From: Oscillospiraceae bacterium
GTDB lineage: Bacteria; Bacillota; Clostridia; Oscillospirales; Ruminococcaceae
Assembly: GCA_015067125.1 (NCBI GenBank)
Contig: SVNB01000014.1
Location: forward strand, 1 to 21,644
Reading direction: 5' to 3'
DNA: 21,644 nt
The position numbers were made by a program, and so were the translations under genes. Position 1 is the stretch's first letter. Every line of letters starts with the position of its first letter. This document shows positions 20,658-21,644 of this stretch, piece by piece. The notes beneath the pieces are model-generated. The model ran no database searches and was not told the origin of the DNA. It saw only the letters and a list, made by a program, of their open reading frames with translations.

Positions 20658-21644
20658 TCAGCCGTTAGCTGCTGCGTACTGTACTGCCCAGCCATCGATG
20701 AATGCGGTTACAACGGTTGCCCAGTTTTCATCGGTAGGATCTGCGTTGTATGCGTTCATAGCGGAAACAGCGGTTGCGCGGTATGCGTCAACGTTGGGCT
20801 GATAGTTGGTAACCCAAGCAAAGTTGTAGCAGCCGTCTGCAAGGTATGCGTTTGCCTGTGCAAGGAATGCGTTGGTGGATTCTGCAGCAGATTTATAGGG
20901 CATTACGCCGAAGGTTGCAACAGCTTTTTCAGAAGCTTCTGCATCGGTTACAAGCCATACAAGGAAGTCCATGGTTGCCTGGATGTCTTCTTCGGAAGCT
21001 TCGCCGTTGATTGCCCAGTAGTTTTCGGTACCGCAGTTAAGACCTGCTTTTTCTTCGCCTTCAACACCGCAGTAATAGGGGATCATATAAAGATCTTCTG
21101 CGTTCATGCCTTTTTCGATAAGGCTTGCATATTCCCAGTTACCATTGCAATAGAATGCTGCTTCGCCGGCTGCAAATTCTGCGTTTGCATCAAAGCCGCC
21201 GTTTGCAAGTTCTTTACGGTCGGTTGCAGAGTTAACAACCATAAGGTCATAAAGAGCTTTGAAGTTATCCATGTATGCACCGGTAAGGGTTGCAGGACCG
21301 TATGCGCCGTTGCCCCATGCTTCGGGATTATCACGGTATTCATATACGTATTCAAGGTTGATGAGGTGGCCGGTGAATCTCCAAGAAGAAGAACCGTCCA
21401 TGCCTGCGGAAGTGAATGCATCGAAGCCAAGGGTTGCTGCGTTTGCATGAATGTCTTCTGCAACAGCTTTAAGGGATTCGAAGTTGGTGATTTCGGAAAC
21501 ATCGTGGCCGGCTGCTTTAAGAAGAGCGTTGTTTACGATGATACCATAGCATTCATAGCAGTAACCGATGGAAACGAGTTTGCCGTCTTCATCATATACG
21601 TTGTATGCGTCGGTGGAAAGTTCGTTAGCGATAGGGGTGCCAGT
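20658..21644 (-). CDS. Carbohydrate ABC transporter substrate-binding protein (N-terminus cut off)
   Basis: The last 328 residues of an extracellular sugar-binding lipoprotein; the signal peptide lies beyond the right edge. The frame is open from 21644 to the TGA at 20658. Visible features match family 1 solute-binding proteins: TPIANELSTDAYNVYD at the start, YGIIVNNALLKAAGHD, FESLKAVAEDIHANA, EFAAGEAAFYCNGNWEYASL (the region that often frames the ligand tryptophan), NYWAINGEASEEDIQATMDF, VTDAEASEKAVATFGVMPYK, and an acidic, Asn- and Tyr-rich C-terminus ending in QYAAANG. It is the first visible gene of the sugar import operon, ahead of the two permeases and the LacI-type regulator. The energising ATPase is not in the window and may be a shared MsmK-like protein elsewhere. 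Confidence 0.93.
   Translation of the reverse strand, partial: TGTPIANELSTDAYNVYDEDGKLVSIGYCYECYGIIVNNALLKAAGHDVSEITNFESLKAVAEDIHANAATLGFDAFTSAGMDGSSSWRFTGHLINLEYVYEYRDNPEAWGNGAYGPATLTGAYMDNFKALYDLMVVNSATDRKELANGGFDANAEFAAGEAAFYCNGNWEYASLIEKGMNAEDLYMIPYYCGVEGEEKAGLNCGTENYWAINGEASEEDIQATMDFLVWLVTDAEASEKAVATFGVMPYKSAAESTNAFLAQANAYLADGCYNFAWVTNYQPNVDAYRATAVSAMNAYNADPTDENWATVVTAFIDGWAVQYAAANG

Overview
The window looks like a chromosomal segment of an anaerobic Firmicute of class Clostridia, probably a gut Oscillospiraceae/Ruminococcaceae-type bacterium. The basis is strong GGAGG-type ribosome sites, consensus sigma-A promoters, frequent TTG/GTG starts, many short hairpin-plus-T terminators, RpoB and tRNA sequences of Firmicute type, and dispersed palindromic repeats of a kind common in gut Clostridia. 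The species cannot be named from the sequence alone.

Layout. (1) 1-502, minus: the 5' end of rpoB, with its own near-perfect promoter and a leader of about 120 nt. (2) 503-1543: a gene-free stretch of stacked inverted repeats. (3) 1544-2428: an unknown lipoprotein. (4) 2469-3008, minus: a TetR-type regulator, divergent from (5) 3149-12504, plus: a tightly packed ten-gene operon. Its order is aminotransferase, pheA, aroB, aroC, a fused aroE-aroK, aroQ, aroA, tyrA, a class I DAHP synthase, and a 54-residue membrane protein. Nine proteins cover every step from PEP plus erythrose 4-phosphate through chorismate to phenylalanine and tyrosine; no tryptophan-branch gene is present. Most joints are stop/start overlaps (ATGA or TTGA), so translation is probably coupled. 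The 141-bp gap between the regulator and the operon holds two perfect palindromes, one over the operon's -10 region and one just downstream. This is the best candidate for a little-described system: a complete Phe/Tyr operon under a local TetR-family repressor. (6) 12505-13257: a second repeat island with a tandem pair of modules related to those at 960-1150. (7) 13258-14592, minus: a CNNM/CBS/CorC membrane protein. (8) 14755-14845: tRNA-Ser(CGA) with its own promoter and terminator. (9) 14913-17637, plus: four single-gene units (two unknown proteins, a secreted SH3/C39-like protein, a GNAT acetyltransferase). (10) 17697-21644, minus: a sugar ABC importer (binding protein cut by the window edge, two permeases) followed by a LacI-type regulator, with no ATPase gene in view.

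Function. The centre of the window makes aromatic amino acids, probably switched by the divergent TetR protein. The right end imports an unidentified sugar or oligosaccharide, probably under the LacI protein. All functional calls rest on reading motifs in the translations; no database search was run.
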